Positions 25,399-36,229 of a stretch of DNA of 64,000 nt are shown here, piece by piece. The stretch's first letter is position 1. Each line of letters starts with the position of its first letter. The notes under the pieces are model-generated. The model did no database searches, was not told where the DNA came from, and worked only from the letters and a program-made list of their open reading frames with translations. A program made the position numbers and the translations under genes. The stretch comes from Pseudacidovorax sp. RU35E (GTDB lineage: Bacteria > Pseudomonadota > Gammaproteobacteria > Burkholderiales > Burkholderiaceae_C), in NCBI RefSeq assembly GCF_900156165.1, contig NZ_FTMY01000008.1, positions 62,001-126,000 on the forward strand. Direction: 5' to 3'.

Positions 25399-26048
25399 GG
25401 GCGGCCTCCTGCAGCGAGCCGCGCGCGGCGGGTCATGAAATGCCGCAGGGCGCGGCGCAGGTGGATGGCCATGACCACCGGCTCATGCTCGTAGTAGCTG
25501 CCCCAGCAGCGGGCCTGGTCGCCCAGCGCATCGGGCACGGCACGGCCCAGGGTGAGCGGGGCCACACCCAGGCGCACCAGCATTGCGCGCAGCTCCTGCG
25601 TGACGGTGCCGACCACCCAGTCGAAGCCTTCGCCGATCAGGTAGGGACCGAGCAGTTGCACCAGCCGCCGGCCTTCGCCGCCGCGCGGCGCCGCTAGATT
25701 GCCGACCTCCACGATGCCGGCCCGGTCCACCGGACGCCCGGCATGTGCGGCGATCAACGCCTCGACGGGCGCATCGAGGTACTGCTCCAGGAACAGCGCA
25801 CCTTCGTCCGCACGTCGGTAGCCCACCGCCGCGAGCACATGGCTGCCTTCGCGCAGCGCCAGCAGCATGGGGGCAAAGGCCGGCACCAGGGCGCCATAGC
25901 GCTGGGCATACATCTCGCGGATGCTCTGCTCGACGGCTGCGCGATGCGGGTCGGCCTCAGGATGCCGCGTGAGGTGGCCCGCCACGGGAAAGGCGGACGG
26001 TATCGGCGATGTCGGCATGGCATCGCCCTGGGGAGAGAACAGGCGCAT
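25395..26048 (-). CDS. Thermostable hemolysin (T_hemolysin) family protein
   Basis: A 217-residue protein whose middle matches the thermostable-hemolysin family named after Vibrio delta-VPH. Landmarks are MYAQRYGALVPAFAPMLLAL, LFLEQYLDAPVEALI, VEVGNLAAPRGGEGRRL, FDWVVGTVTQELRAMLVRLG and the terminal WGSYYEHEPVVMAI. The fold is thought to resemble GNAT acyltransferases, and the hemolytic label may not describe the native role. There is no signal peptide. Start ATG 26048 is used; ATG 26018 is equally possible. It heads the ligase-HDO-SDR-TPR run. Confidence 0.83.
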   Translation of the reverse strand: MRLFSPQGDAMPTSPIPSAFPVAGHLTRHPEADPHRAAVEQSIREMYAQRYGALVPAFAPMLLALREGSHVLAAVGYRRADEGALFLEQYLDAPVEALIAAHAGRPVDRAGIVEVGNLAAPRGGEGRRLVQLLGPYLIGEGFDWVVGTVTQELRAMLVRLGVAPLTLGRAVPDALGDQARCWGSYYEHEPVVMAIHLRRALRHFMTRRARLAAGGRP

Positions 26049-26119
26049 GGGTGGTCCATGTCGCAGCGGCACGAAGCCCCTGCGCAGGTTGACGGATGGC
26101 CTGATGGTCTGCGGACGCG

Positions 26120-26136
26120 CTTAACGCCAAATTAAG
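26120..26136 (-). promoter_or_regulatory. PmrA/QseB-like direct-repeat box upstream of the hemolysin-family cluster
   Basis: Read on the minus strand the element is CTTAAT-TTGGC-GTTAAG, a near match to the PmrA/QseB half-site pair (C/T)TTAA(T/G)-N5-(C/T)TTAA(T/G). It is one of very few AT-rich patches nearby and lies 72 bases before the ATG at 26048. The OmpR-type regulator encoded at 19477 is an obvious candidate binder. No convincing -10 could be fixed. Confidence 0.5.
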
Positions 26137-26179
26137 TGCGAGCCGGTCTTTCGCGCCCTTTTCCTGACCGGTGGATGAC

Positions 26180-27019
26180 TCAGAAATGGCCCGTGAGGCC
26201 CAGCGTGCCGGTGGTGGTGCGGACGGCCGGCTGCTGGTCGTCCCGCGCGCGGATCAACCCGGCCGCCAGGTCCCAACGCGGGCTCAGGCTGTAGACCACG
26301 CCCAGCTCGGCATAGCGCGTGCGCTGGCGCGTCGCGTCGCGGCCCTGGCGCTGCTGCAGGCCCACATCCGCGGCCAGCTTCCAGTCCTCGGCGATGTTCC
26401 AGACCAGCGCGGTGGACAGGCGCCGGTTGATGGCGCCGGCCGCCGGATCGATGTCGCGCTGACGGCCCCACGCATAGTTGGCGTGCAGGGCGCCGAAGGG
26501 CAACTGCTGGCTCAGCAGCAGCGTCACCTGCCCCGAGCTGCGGCCGTCGCCCAGGCCCCGCCCCTCGCGGGCGCTGCTCACGGGCGCCTGCAACTCGGGC
26601 TTGATGCCGAGGCTGGTGCCGGTGGCCTCGTTCTCATACAAGCGCCACTTGAGTCCGAGGGCGGTGTTGCCCCAGCCGCTCACACGGCTGCCATCGGCCT
26701 GCATGCGCAGGTAGGTCGGCGCGACATAGACATCGACCGTGTCGGCGACGCCATAGGTATAGGTGGCCGAAAGGTTGTCGCCGGTCTGGCGCGCCGGGCC
26801 CGTGGCCTGGCGCGCCCGCGCAGCGGCCATCTCGATCTGCTGCACGCCGATGCCCTGCGTGCCGGTGTCGTCGGTGATCAGGGGCTGCATGGCATGCAGG
26901 GGCAGTGCCATGGCCAGGAGGGTCAGGGCCGTGGGCGTACCGCTGAGCCAGCGGCCTCCCCGTTGCTGTCGTGCCATCGGCGCGCGGGAGCGCCGCGGCG
27001 GGTTCGGGATCATCTTCAT
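26180..27019 (-). CDS. Putative outer-membrane beta-barrel protein (phenol MetA-pathway-type family)
   Basis: A 279-residue exported protein. A basic N-terminus and hydrophobic core (TALTLLAMALPLHAMQ) form a signal peptide. The mature part alternates short amphipathic strands (YTYGVADTVDVYVAPTYLRM, WGNTALGLKWRLYENE, QVTLLLSQQLPFGALHANYAWG) and ends in GLTGHF with a C-terminal Phe, typical of outer-membrane barrels. The fit is to the transporter-like family named for phenol meta-pathway proteins, with unknown cargo. ATG at 27019 is used; ATG at 26977 is an alternative. It lies 131 bases upstream of the hemolysin-family gene on the same strand. Confidence 0.78.
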   Translation of the reverse strand: MKMIPNPPRRSRAPMARQQRGGRWLSGTPTALTLLAMALPLHAMQPLITDDTGTQGIGVQQIEMAAARARQATGPARQTGDNLSATYTYGVADTVDVYVAPTYLRMQADGSRVSGWGNTALGLKWRLYENEATGTSLGIKPELQAPVSSAREGRGLGDGRSSGQVTLLLSQQLPFGALHANYAWGRQRDIDPAAGAINRRLSTALVWNIAEDWKLAADVGLQQRQGRDATRQRTRYAELGVVYSLSPRWDLAAGLIRARDDQQPAVRTTTGTLGLTGHF

Positions 27020-27226
27020 CGTGGTGTGAACAAGCGCTGCGCATTGGACGCAGGCGCAGTGAACTCTTGATGAATCCGCCCGCGGGCGGCACAGCTCCAT
27101 TCCAGGCGCGCGAGCGTCACCTTGGCTACAGCAAAGCCCCTTCGACCGGGCCGCTACCGATTGCCGCGTCGCCCGGCCTCACGCCTAATGGCCGGCCTTA
27201 CGAAGCAAGATCCGGAGACCCCTTCC

Positions 27227-28204
27227 ATGCACCGTCGCCCCCTCCTCGGCGCCCTGATGATCGCCGCCCTCGGCACTGCCGCCATGAGTGCACAGGCCCA
27301 GCAGGCTGCACGCGCCTTTCCCGAGAAACCCATCCGCCTCGTCATCGCCTTCCCGGCCGGCGGCCCCACCGACATCACCATGCGCCAGCTGGCCGAAAAC
27401 GCCAGCAAGGTGCTGGGCCAGCCGGTCATCATCGACAACAAGCCCGGCGCCGGCGGCACGCTGCCCGCGCAGCAGCTGCAGACCGTGCAGCCCGACGGCT
27501 ACACGCTGGCGCAGATCCCGCTCGGCGTGTTCCGGCTGGGCTATACGACCAAGATCAACTGGGACCCGATCAAGGACATCAGCTACGTGCTGAACGTCAC
27601 CGGCTACGCCTTCGGCATCGTCGTGCCGGCCGACAGCCCGTTCAAGAACTGGGCCGACTTCGTGGCCTATGCCAAGGCCAACCCGGGCAAGCTCACCTAC
27701 GGCTCCACCGGCACGCTCACCAGCCCGCACCTGACCACCGAGCTGGTGGCGCAGCGCGCCGGCATCCAGCTGCAGCACGTGCCCTACAAGGGCAGCGCCG
27801 ACCTCACGCTGGCGCTGATGAGCGGCCAGCTGATGGCCGGCGCCGACAGCACCGGCTGGGCGCCCTACGTGGAGTCCGGCAAGATGCGCGTGCTCAACAC
27901 CTGGGGCGACAAGCGGCTGCAACGCTTCCCGGACGCGCCCACCCTCAAGGAGCTGGGCTACGACATCGTGCAGAACTCGCCCTTCGGCATCGGCGCCCCG
28001 CGCGGCACGCCGCCCGAGGTGGTCAAGAAGCTGCACGACGCCTTCAAGCAGGCGATGGAAGAACCCAGCTACCTCGCCTCGCTGGGCAAGTACGACATGG
28101 TGCCGATCTACATGGGCAGCGCCGACTACACCCGCTTCGCCCGCGAGACGGTGGAGCGTGAGAAGGCCGTGATCGACAAGCTGGGGCTGGGCAAGCCGCA
28201 GTGA
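27227..28204 (+). CDS. Tripartite tricarboxylate transporter substrate-binding protein (Bug family)
   Basis: A 325-residue periplasmic binding protein. A signal peptide (residues 1-27, ending SAQAQ) precedes FPEKPIRLVIAFPAGGPTDI, the typical Bug start. IIDNKPGAGGTLPAQQL, YGSTGTLTSPHLTTEL, HVPYKGSADLTLALMSGQ and the C-terminal FGIGAPRGTPPEVVKKL follow. Such proteins bind small carboxylates or amides and are greatly expanded in Burkholderiales, often without transporter partners, as here. ATG at 27227 has GGAGA about nine bases upstream. Ligand unknown. Confidence 0.93.
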   Translation: MHRRPLLGALMIAALGTAAMSAQAQQAARAFPEKPIRLVIAFPAGGPTDITMRQLAENASKVLGQPVIIDNKPGAGGTLPAQQLQTVQPDGYTLAQIPLGVFRLGYTTKINWDPIKDISYVLNVTGYAFGIVVPADSPFKNWADFVAYAKANPGKLTYGSTGTLTSPHLTTELVAQRAGIQLQHVPYKGSADLTLALMSGQLMAGADSTGWAPYVESGKMRVLNTWGDKRLQRFPDAPTLKELGYDIVQNSPFGIGAPRGTPPEVVKKLHDAFKQAMEEPSYLASLGKYDMVPIYMGSADYTRFARETVEREKAVIDKLGLGKPQ

Positions 28205-28220
28205 GCGTGACGCCATGAAC

Positions 28221-28252
28221 AGAAAGGGCCGCGATGCGGCCCTTTCTGTTTT
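28221..28252 (+). terminator. Intrinsic terminator after the Bug-family gene
   Basis: A perfect 12-bp stem, AGAAAGGGCCGC with GCGGCCCTTTCT, a GAT loop, then GTTTT. It also carries A-rich sequence on the other side, so it may serve the convergent aldehyde dehydrogenase. Confidence 0.88.
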
Positions 28253-28267
28253 GAGCGATGGGAACGC

Positions 28268-29710
28268 TCAGGCCGCCATGATGGTCACGGACTTGGTGTT
28301 GAGGTAGGCCTCGATGGCCTCCGGGCCGCCCTCGGAGCCATAGCCGGAATCCTTGACGCCACCGAAGGGCATCTCTGGCGTGGGCGTGGCGGGCTGGTTG
28401 ATCCAGACCATGCCGGCCTCGATGCGCTGCGACAGCAGATGCGCGTTCTTGATCGAGCGCGTGTACGCATACGAAGACAGGCCGAAGGGCAGGCGGTTGG
28501 CCTCGGCGATGGCGTCTTCGAGCTGGTCGAAGCCGCGGATGGCCGCCACGGGACCGAAGGGCTCGTCGTTGAACACCGAGGCGTCCAGCGGCACGTCGTC
28601 CAGCACGGTGGGTGCGAAGAAGTTGCCTTCGCTGCCGATGCGCTCGCCGCCCGCCACCACCTTGGCACCCTTGGCACGGGCGTCCTGCACCACGTTGGCC
28701 ATGGCCGTCAGGCGACGCGAATTGGCCAGCGGGCCCATCGACGTGCCTTCGGCCAGGCCGTCGCCGACCTTCAGGCCCTGCGCATGCTTGACCAACGCGG
28801 CGGTGAACTCGGCCTTAATGCTGTTGTGAACCAGGAAGCGCGTGGGCGAGATGCAGACCTGGCCGGCGTTGCGGAACTTGGCGGCACCGGCAGCCTTGAC
28901 GGCCAGGGCGATGTCGGCGTCGTCTGCCACGATCACCGGCGCATGGCCGCCCAGTTCCATGGTGGCACGCTTCATGTGCTGGCCAGCCATGGCGGCCAGT
29001 TGCTTGCCCACCGGCGTGGAGCCGGTGAAGGTGATCTTGCGGATCACCGGATGCGGGATCAGGTAGCTGGAGATCTCGGCCGGATCACCGAACACCAGGC
29101 CGACCACGCCAGCCGGCACGCCGGCGTCGACGAAGGCCTTGATCAGGGCAGCGGGCGAGGCGGGCGTCTCTTCGGGTGCCTTCACCAGGAAGGAGCAGCC
29201 GGCAGCCAGCGCGGCGCCCAACTTGCGCACCACCTGGTTGATAGGGAAGTTCCAGGGCGTGAAGGCAGCGACGGGGCCGACCGGCTCCTTGATGACCAGC
29301 GACTGCGCGGCCAGGTTGCGCGAGGGCACGATGCGGCCGTACACGCGGCGGCCTTCGTCGGCGAACCATTCGACGATGTCGGCGGCGGCCACGACTTCGA
29401 TGCGGGCCTCGGCCAGCGGCTTGCCCTGTTCCTGCGTCAGCAGCGGCGCGATCTCGTTGGCGCGCTCGCGCACCAGGCCCGCGGCCTTGCGCATGAGGGC
29501 GGCGCGCTCGTGTGCGGGCGTGAAGCGCCAGGCCTCGAAGCCCTTCTGCGCCGCGGCCAGCGCGCGGTCCAGGTCCTCCTTGCCCGCATGGGCCACCTTG
29601 CCGATGGGCTGGCCGGTGGCGGGGTTGATCACGTCCAGGGTCTTGCCGCTGGCGGCATCGACCCATTCGTTGGCGATCAGGAGCTGGGTGTTGGGATAGG
29701 AGGCGGTCAT
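28268..29710 (-). CDS. NAD(P)-dependent aldehyde dehydrogenase (succinate-semialdehyde dehydrogenase-like)
   Basis: A 480-residue aldehyde dehydrogenase. Cofactor-binding [29 protein letters not shown], catalytic E252 in MELGGHAP and catalytic nucleophile C286 in [12 protein letters not shown] are all present. The C-terminal [17 protein letters not shown] matches the GabD group and related alpha-ketoglutarate-semialdehyde dehydrogenases. ATG at 29710 is the homologous start. It faces the Bug-family gene; a shared carboxylate catabolic role would be speculation. Confidence 0.92.
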   Translation of the reverse strand: MTASYPNTQLLIANEWVDAASGKTLDVINPATGQPIGKVAHAGKEDLDRALAAAQKGFEAWRFTPAHERAALMRKAAGLVRERANEIAPLLTQEQGKPLAEARIEVVAAADIVEWFADEGRRVYGRIVPSRNLAAQSLVIKEPVGPVAAFTPWNFPINQVVRKLGAALAAGCSFLVKAPEETPASPAALIKAFVDAGVPAGVVGLVFGDPAEISSYLIPHPVIRKITFTGSTPVGKQLAAMAGQHMKRATMELGGHAPVIVADDADIALAVKAAGAAKFRNAGQVCISPTRFLVHNSIKAEFTAALVKHAQGLKVGDGLAEGTSMGPLANSRRLTAMANVVQDARAKGAKVVAGGERIGSEGNFFAPTVLDDVPLDASVFNDEPFGPVAAIRGFDQLEDAIAEANRLPFGLSSYAYTRSIKNAHLLSQRIEAGMVWINQPATPTPEMPFGGVKDSGYGSEGGPEAIEAYLNTKSVTIMAA

Positions 29711-29822
29711 GGTCGTCTTTCGCTGGAATGGAAGGCAGACAGGCATGTCGGGCGCGGCGGGCAAAGCCGTACGCGCCGGGCGGAGCCCATGATCCTACCG
29801 CGACGGGCGCGGCCCTGCAGCC

Positions 29823-30646
29823 TCAGCGCCGGGCCGCCAGCACGGCGTGCGCCGCCTGCGCGAAGCCGGCGCCGCGCTCGCCCTCGGCCACGTAATGCGG
29901 CAGGTGCGAGAGGTGCGGCACGAAGCGGGCCACGTTGGCCACGCCGATGCTGTGGTCGAAGGCCTGGAACATCAGCGCGTCGTTGGTCGAGTCACCCACG
30001 TAGGCCCAGCGGCCCATCTCGGCGTCCAGCGCGCGGCCCCAGAGTTCGCGCACGATCCAGCGCGCACCCGACAGCTTGTTGTGCTCGCCGTACCAGCCGT
30101 TGATGTGGATGCTGCTGACGGTGGCGTGCATGCCCTCGTGCCGCATGGCCATCACCACCTTGTCGATCTGCGCCTCGGACAGCTGCGTGAACTCGCTGTG
30201 GTCGATGGCGATGTCGCATTCGCGGCCGGCGCTGTCGGTAGCGCGGCGCGCGCCTGGGATGCTGGCCTCGATGTGCGCCAGCACGGCCTGCATGCGCGCG
30301 AAGTTGGCGGCGCGGGTGGCGGCGTCCTGCTGGTAGCGCTTGTGCAGCAGGCGCACACCGCCCGGCTGCCAGATGCCTTCGGGCACCAGCGCCACGGCGC
30401 CGTTCTCCGCCACGATGGCGTCGAGCGGCCAGCGGGCGGCGAAGGGCTCACTCCAGCCCACGGGCCGGCCGGTGATGGCCACCACCTGCAGGCCGGCGGC
30501 CTGCAGGGCGGCCAGCGCATCCAGCGCGTCGGGCGTGATGGCGCCCTCGGTGGTCAGCGTGTCGTCGATGTCGGTGAACACGCCCACCAGGCCGCGGCGG
30601 GCGGCTTCGGACCAGTCGGCCAACGGCCGCATCGTCTCGTGGCCCA

Positions 30647-30647
<1 letters not shown>
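29823..30647 (-). CDS. HAD-superfamily IIB phosphatase
   Basis: A 274-residue Cof/SPP-type HAD hydrolase. Motif I is D26-I-D28-D29-T in FTDIDDTLT, motif II is ITGRP, the Lys of motif III is probably in HNKLSGARW, and motif IV is GDSTNDALMF. The large C2 cap (about residues 90-200) resembles sucrose-phosphate and mannosyl-phosphoglycerate phosphatases. The physiological phosphate ester is unknown. The ATG at 30647 overlaps the prfC stop by one base, so it is likely coupled to prfC. Confidence 0.87.
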
Positions 30648-32281
<1,634 letters not shown>

Positions 32282-32373
32282 AGGCGGGCTCCAGGGCAAC
32301 CCGCCATTTTCGCAGACGGCAGCGCGCCCGCCGTGCGGGCCGGGGCTTTTGGCGCAGCGCTCGCGCCGGGCGG

Positions 32374-33249
32374 TCAGCCCAGGGCCGGCACGGGCTGCGC
32401 CGCGCGGCGGCCCTGCTGGCGCACGCGAGGCGTCCAGTCGACCAGCTCCAGCCGGCCGTCGGCATGCTCGGCCAGCGCCGTCAGGCTCTCGACCCAGTCG
32501 CCGTCGTTGCAGTACAGGATGCCGTCGATCTCGCGCATCTCGGCATGGTGGATGTGGCCGCAGACCACGCCCTGCATGCCGCGGCGCTCGGCCTCGCGGG
32601 CCACCGCCTGCTCGAAGTCGCCCATGTAGCTCACGGCGCGCTTGACCTTGTGCTTGAGGTACTTGGACAGCGACCAGTAGGGCAGGCCGATGCGCGCGCG
32701 CAGCGAGTTGAAGTGCCGGTTCAGGCGCAGCGTGAATTCGTAGAGCGAGTCGCCCACGTAGGCCAGCCACTTGGCACACTGGATGACGCCGTCGAACAGG
32801 TCGCCGTGGATCACCCACAGCTTGCGGCCGTCGGCCGTCTCGTGCACCCATTCGTCGGCCACCTCGATGCCGCCGAAGTTGTGGTGCAGGTACTTGCGCG
32901 CGAACTCGTCGTGGTTGCCCGGGATGAAGATCACCCGCGTGCCCTTGCGCGCCTTGCGCAGCAGTTTCTGCACGACGTCATTGTGGGCCTGCGGCCAGTA
33001 CCAGTGCCGCTTGAGCTGCCAGCCGTCGACGATGTCGCCGACCAGGTACAGCGTCTCGCACTCGGTGTTCTTCAGGAAGTCGAGCAGGGCGTTGGCCTGG
33101 CAGCCGGGCGTGCCCAGGTGCAGGTCGGAGATCCACAGCGTGCGAAAGCGCAGCATGGGGCGATCGCCCCCGCCTTCGTCCTCGCCGGCATCGGACAGGC
33201 GGCCGGCGTTGTCTTGCCAGGCGCGCAGGAAGGCGTCGTCGCGTTGCAT
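32374..33249 (-). CDS. UDP-2,3-diacylglucosamine diphosphatase-like metallophosphoesterase
   Basis: A 291-residue calcineurin-type phosphoesterase. Metal-binding motifs in order are ISDLHLGTPG, GDIVDGW, PGNHDEFAR, a His in WVIHGDLFDG and GHIHHAEM. It corresponds to the LpxH-like proteins of beta/alphaproteobacteria that cleave UDP-2,3-diacylglucosamine in lipid A synthesis. A paralogue acting on another pyrophosphate is possible, since no other lpx gene is near. ATG at 33249 is used; an internal start at MLRFRTLW would remove 31 poorly conserved residues. Confidence 0.83.
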   Translation of the reverse strand: MQRDDAFLRAWQDNAGRLSDAGEDEGGGDRPMLRFRTLWISDLHLGTPGCQANALLDFLKNTECETLYLVGDIVDGWQLKRHWYWPQAHNDVVQKLLRKARKGTRVIFIPGNHDEFARKYLHHNFGGIEVADEWVHETADGRKLWVIHGDLFDGVIQCAKWLAYVGDSLYEFTLRLNRHFNSLRARIGLPYWSLSKYLKHKVKRAVSYMGDFEQAVAREAERRGMQGVVCGHIHHAEMREIDGILYCNDGDWVESLTALAEHADGRLELVDWTPRVRQQGRRAAQPVPALG

Positions 33250-33409
33250 GGACCGGCAGCATCGGCGCGGCGCATGACGGCAGCATGGCGGTGGCGTGAC
33301 GACGATGTGACGTCGGGGCCAGCCGTTTCAATGCCAACGGCAGGTGCCAGGTCACCGTCGCCCGGCGTGATGCGAAGCGGCGGCGCGACCGGACCCGCCG
33401 ATGCGCGGC

Positions 33410-34411
33410 TCAGGCGCTGCAGCGCTGCACTTCCACGGTGGAGTGCCGGATCTCCTCGTGCATGGAGAAGCAGGCGCGCACGCCATCCGCATCCAGCGTG
33501 GGCGAATGCGTGACGACCGTCACCGCGCAGGCGTAGGCGCCGCGGCCCACGCGCCAGACATGCAGGTCGGCCACGCGGGTGTGGGAATCGGCCAGTCCGG
33601 TCTCGATGCCCTCGCGGATCTCCTCGGTGACGGGATGGTCCATCTCGCGGTCCAGCAGCACGGCGCTGGTCTGGCGCAGCAGGCTGCGCGCCCAGTTGGC
33701 CACCAGCACCGCGCCGACCACGCCCATCACCGGGTCGAGCCAGGCCCAGCCCAGGAACCAGCCGCCCAGCAGCGCGACGATGGCCAGCACCGAGGTGGCG
33801 GCGTCGGCCAGCACGTGCAGGTAGGCCGAGCGCAGGTTCAGGTCGTGGTGGTGACCGTGGTCATGGCCATGGTCGTGACCGTGCCCATGCCCGCCGTGCG
33901 CGTGGCCATGGCCATGGCCGTGTCCGTGTCCGTGTCCGTGTCCGTGGTCATGCCCGTGCGCCCCGGCCAGCAGCCAGGCGCACAGCAGGTTCACCGCCAG
34001 GCCCAGCGCGGCCACGATCACCGCCTCGCGGTAATGGATCGGCTCCGGCGACCACAGCCGCTCCAGCGAGCCGAAGACCATCAGGCCCGCGACCACCAGC
34101 AGGAAGACCGCGCTGGCAAAGCCGCCCAGCACCTCGATCTTCCAGGTGCCGAAGGCGAAGCGCCGGTCGCGCGCCAGGCGGCGCGCCGCGGTGTAGGCGA
34201 AGGCACTGACGCCGATGGCCACCGAGTGAGAGCTCATGTGCCAGCCGTCGGCCAGCAGGGCCATGGAGTTGAACCACCAGCCGGCGGCGATCTCCATGAC
34301 CATCGCGGCGGCGGTGATGGCGAGCACCCAGCGGGTGCTGCGCTCGGCGGCGGGGTTGCCAGTGTCGAACTGGTGGCTGTGCTGCCAGGGGCTGATGTCG
34401 TGGGTGTGCAT
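33410..34411 (-). CDS. dmeF: DmeF-type cation efflux transporter with long His-rich loop
   Basis: A 333-residue CDF-family inner-membrane transporter that exports divalent metals (Co, Ni, Zn in characterised DmeF proteins). Six transmembrane segments are visible, with metal-site motifs LLADGWHMSSH and HVLADAATS. Between TM4 and TM5 lies a His/Gly-rich cytoplasmic loop of roughly 40 residues, half of them His, which should bind metal. The N-terminus HTHDISPWQHSHQFDTGN is diagnostic of DmeF. The loop DNA contains a hexanucleotide tandem repeat. No dmeR regulator is adjacent. Confidence 0.9.
   Translation of the reverse strand: MHTHDISPWQHSHQFDTGNPAAERSTRWVLAITAAAMVMEIAAGWWFNSMALLADGWHMSSHSVAIGVSAFAYTAARRLARDRRFAFGTWKIEVLGGFASAVFLLVVAGLMVFGSLERLWSPEPIHYREAVIVAALGLAVNLLCAWLLAGAHGHDHGHGHGHGHGHGHGHAHGGHGHGHDHGHDHGHHHDLNLRSAYLHVLADAATSVLAIVALLGGWFLGWAWLDPVMGVVGAVLVANWARSLLRQTSAVLLDREMDHPVTEEIREGIETGLADSHTRVADLHVWRVGRGAYACAVTVVTHSPTLDADGVRACFSMHEEIRHSTVEVQRCSA
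33918..33947. repeat. Hexanucleotide tandem repeat in dmeF
   Basis: Four perfect CCGTGT units and a fifth CCGTGG, encoding alternating His-Gly on the minus strand. Unit length is a multiple of three, so slippage would change loop length without frameshift. Confidence 0.85.
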
Positions 34412-34447
34412 GGCGGCGGCGATTCTGGCAGCCGCCCCGCCGTCCGG

Positions 34448-35512
34448 CTAGCCGCCGAACAAGTCCCCGTCGGCGCTGCGGCTGCTGGGCGCCGCCACGC
34501 CGAGATGGCGATAGGCCGCCAGCGTGGCGATGCGACCGCGCGGCGTGCGCTGCAGGTAGCCCTGCTGGATCAGGTAGGGCTCGATCACGTCCTCGATGGT
34601 GCCGGACTCCTCGCCGATGCTCGCGCCAATGTTGTCCAGGCCCACCGGACCGCCGTCGAAGCGGTGGATCACCGCCTCCAGCAGCTTGCGGTCCATCAGG
34701 TCGAAGCCTTCCGGGTCCACGTCGAGCATGGCCAGCGCCTTGTGGGCGATGGACTGGGTGATGCGGCCATCGCCCTTCACATCGGCATAGTCGCGCACCC
34801 GGCGCAGCAGCCGGTTGGCGATGCGGGGCGTGCCGCGCGAACGACGGGCGATCTCGAAGGCGCCCTCGGGGTCGATGGGCGCGTTGAGCAGGCCGGCACT
34901 GCGGGTGACGATGAGCGTGAGCTCATCGGCGGTGTAGAACTCCAGCCGCGCGACGATGCCGAAGCGATCGCGCAGCGGGTTGGTCAGCATGCCCGCGCGC
35001 GTGGTGGCACCCACCAGCGTGAAGGGCTGCAGGTCGAGCTTGATGCTGCGCGCCGCCGGCCCTTCGCCGATCATGATGTCGATCTGGTAGTCCTCGAGCG
35101 CGGGGTACAGGATTTCCTCGACGACCGGCGAGAGCCGGTGGATCTCGTCGATGAACAGCACGTCGTTGGGCTCGAGGTTGGTCAGCAGCGCGGCCAGGTC
35201 CTTGGGCTTTTCGAGCACTGGGCCGCTGGTCTGGCGCAGGTTGACGCCCAGTTCGGCCGCGACGATGTGCGACAGCGTGGTCTTGCCCAGGCCCGGCGGG
35301 CCGAAGAGCAGCACATGGTCAAGCGCCTCGCGCCGCTTGCGGGCCGCGCCGATGAAGATCTCGAGCTGCTCGCGCACCTTGGCCTGGCCCACGTATTCCT
35401 GCAGCAGCTTGGGCCGCAGGGCACGTTCGATGGCTTCTTCGTTGGGCGAGGCGGGGGCCGCGGACACCACACGCTGCGGTACCGGGGCGAAGTCGTCGGT
35501 GTGGATGGACAT
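34448..35512 (-). CDS. ruvB: Holliday junction branch-migration helicase RuvB
   Basis: A 354-residue AAA+ ATPase that drives branch migration with RuvA. Walker A is [13 protein letters not shown], Walker B is [11 protein letters not shown], sensor 1 lies in [20 protein letters not shown], and the winged-helix domain ends with [19 protein letters not shown] and [15 protein letters not shown]. Here ruvB stands alone; ruvA is about 6 kb away and ruvC is not in the window. Confidence 0.97.
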   Translation of the reverse strand: MSIHTDDFAPVPQRVVSAAPASPNEEAIERALRPKLLQEYVGQAKVREQLEIFIGAARKRREALDHVLLFGPPGLGKTTLSHIVAAELGVNLRQTSGPVLEKPKDLAALLTNLEPNDVLFIDEIHRLSPVVEEILYPALEDYQIDIMIGEGPAARSIKLDLQPFTLVGATTRAGMLTNPLRDRFGIVARLEFYTADELTLIVTRSAGLLNAPIDPEGAFEIARRSRGTPRIANRLLRRVRDYADVKGDGRITQSIAHKALAMLDVDPEGFDLMDRKLLEAVIHRFDGGPVGLDNIGASIGEESGTIEDVIEPYLIQQGYLQRTPRGRIATLAAYRHLGVAAPSSRSADGDLFGG

Positions 35513-35620
35513 GTCGCGGGAAGGAGCGTGCGATTGTAGGCGGCGCCTGCCGCGGCCGAGACGCGTTCAGCACCGGTTCAGGCGGCAGAATCGGCCGCTT
35601 CACCGACCTTTGGCATCACC

Positions 35621-36229
35621 TTGTCCATCTACCAGCTCAAGCCCCGCTTCCAGGCCCTGTTGCGGCCAGGCGTCCGTCGTCTGGCCCAGGCCGGCGTGAC
35701 CGCCAACCAGGTCACGATGGCGGCCTGCGTCGTCTCCGTGGCGCTCGGCCTGTGGCTGTTCTGGGCCGCGCCCACCCGCGCGGCCTTCGCGCTCGTGCCG
35801 CTGTGGATGCTGGTGCGCATGGCCTTCAATGCCGTCGACGGCATGCTGGCGCGCGAGCATGGCCAGCAGAGCGCCCTGGGCGCCTTCCTCAACGAGCTGA
35901 CGGACGTGGTGTCCGACGCGGCGCTGTACCTGCCCTTTGCCGCGGTGATGCCTTTTTCGGGCTTCTGGGTGGGCATGGTGATCGTGCTGGCGGGCCTGTC
36001 CGAATTTGCGGGCGCGCTGGGGCCGACGGTCGGCGCCAGCCGCCGCTACGACGGGCCGATGGGCAAGAGCGACCGGGCCTTCGTGTTCGGCGCGCTGGGG
36101 CTGTACGTGGCCCTGGGCTGGCCGCTGCCGGCCGCGGCGGCCTGGCTGATGCCGTTGCTGGCCTTGGCCGTGGGCTGGACGGTGATGCGCCGCGTGCGCG
36201 CCGCCCTGATCGAGCGCACCGCACCATGA
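35621..36229 (+). CDS. CDP-alcohol phosphatidyltransferase-like membrane protein (YnbA-like)
   Basis: A 202-residue integral membrane protein with about five hydrophobic segments. The CDP-alcohol phosphotransferase motif is recognisable but altered: N70-x2-D73-G74-x2-A77-R78-x8-G87-x3-N91-x3-D95, where the first and third Asp of the canonical D-x2-D-G...D-x3-D signature are Asn. Such enzymes swap CMP of a CDP-lipid for an alcohol. The start is TTG at 35621; no ATG or GTG is in frame nearby. It is first of a six-gene operon resembling E. coli ynbABCD. The acceptor alcohol is unknown. Confidence 0.82.
   Translation: MSIYQLKPRFQALLRPGVRRLAQAGVTANQVTMAACVVSVALGLWLFWAAPTRAAFALVPLWMLVRMAFNAVDGMLAREHGQQSALGAFLNELTDVVSDAALYLPFAAVMPFSGFWVGMVIVLAGLSEFAGALGPTVGASRRYDGPMGKSDRAFVFGALGLYVALGWPLPAAAAWLMPLLALAVGWTVMRRVRAALIERTAP

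Noticed and set aside
25395..26048. Reading the T_hemolysin protein as a secreted cytolysin.
   Set aside because: No signal peptide and no membrane-active segment; context is enzymatic, so the name is kept only as a family label.
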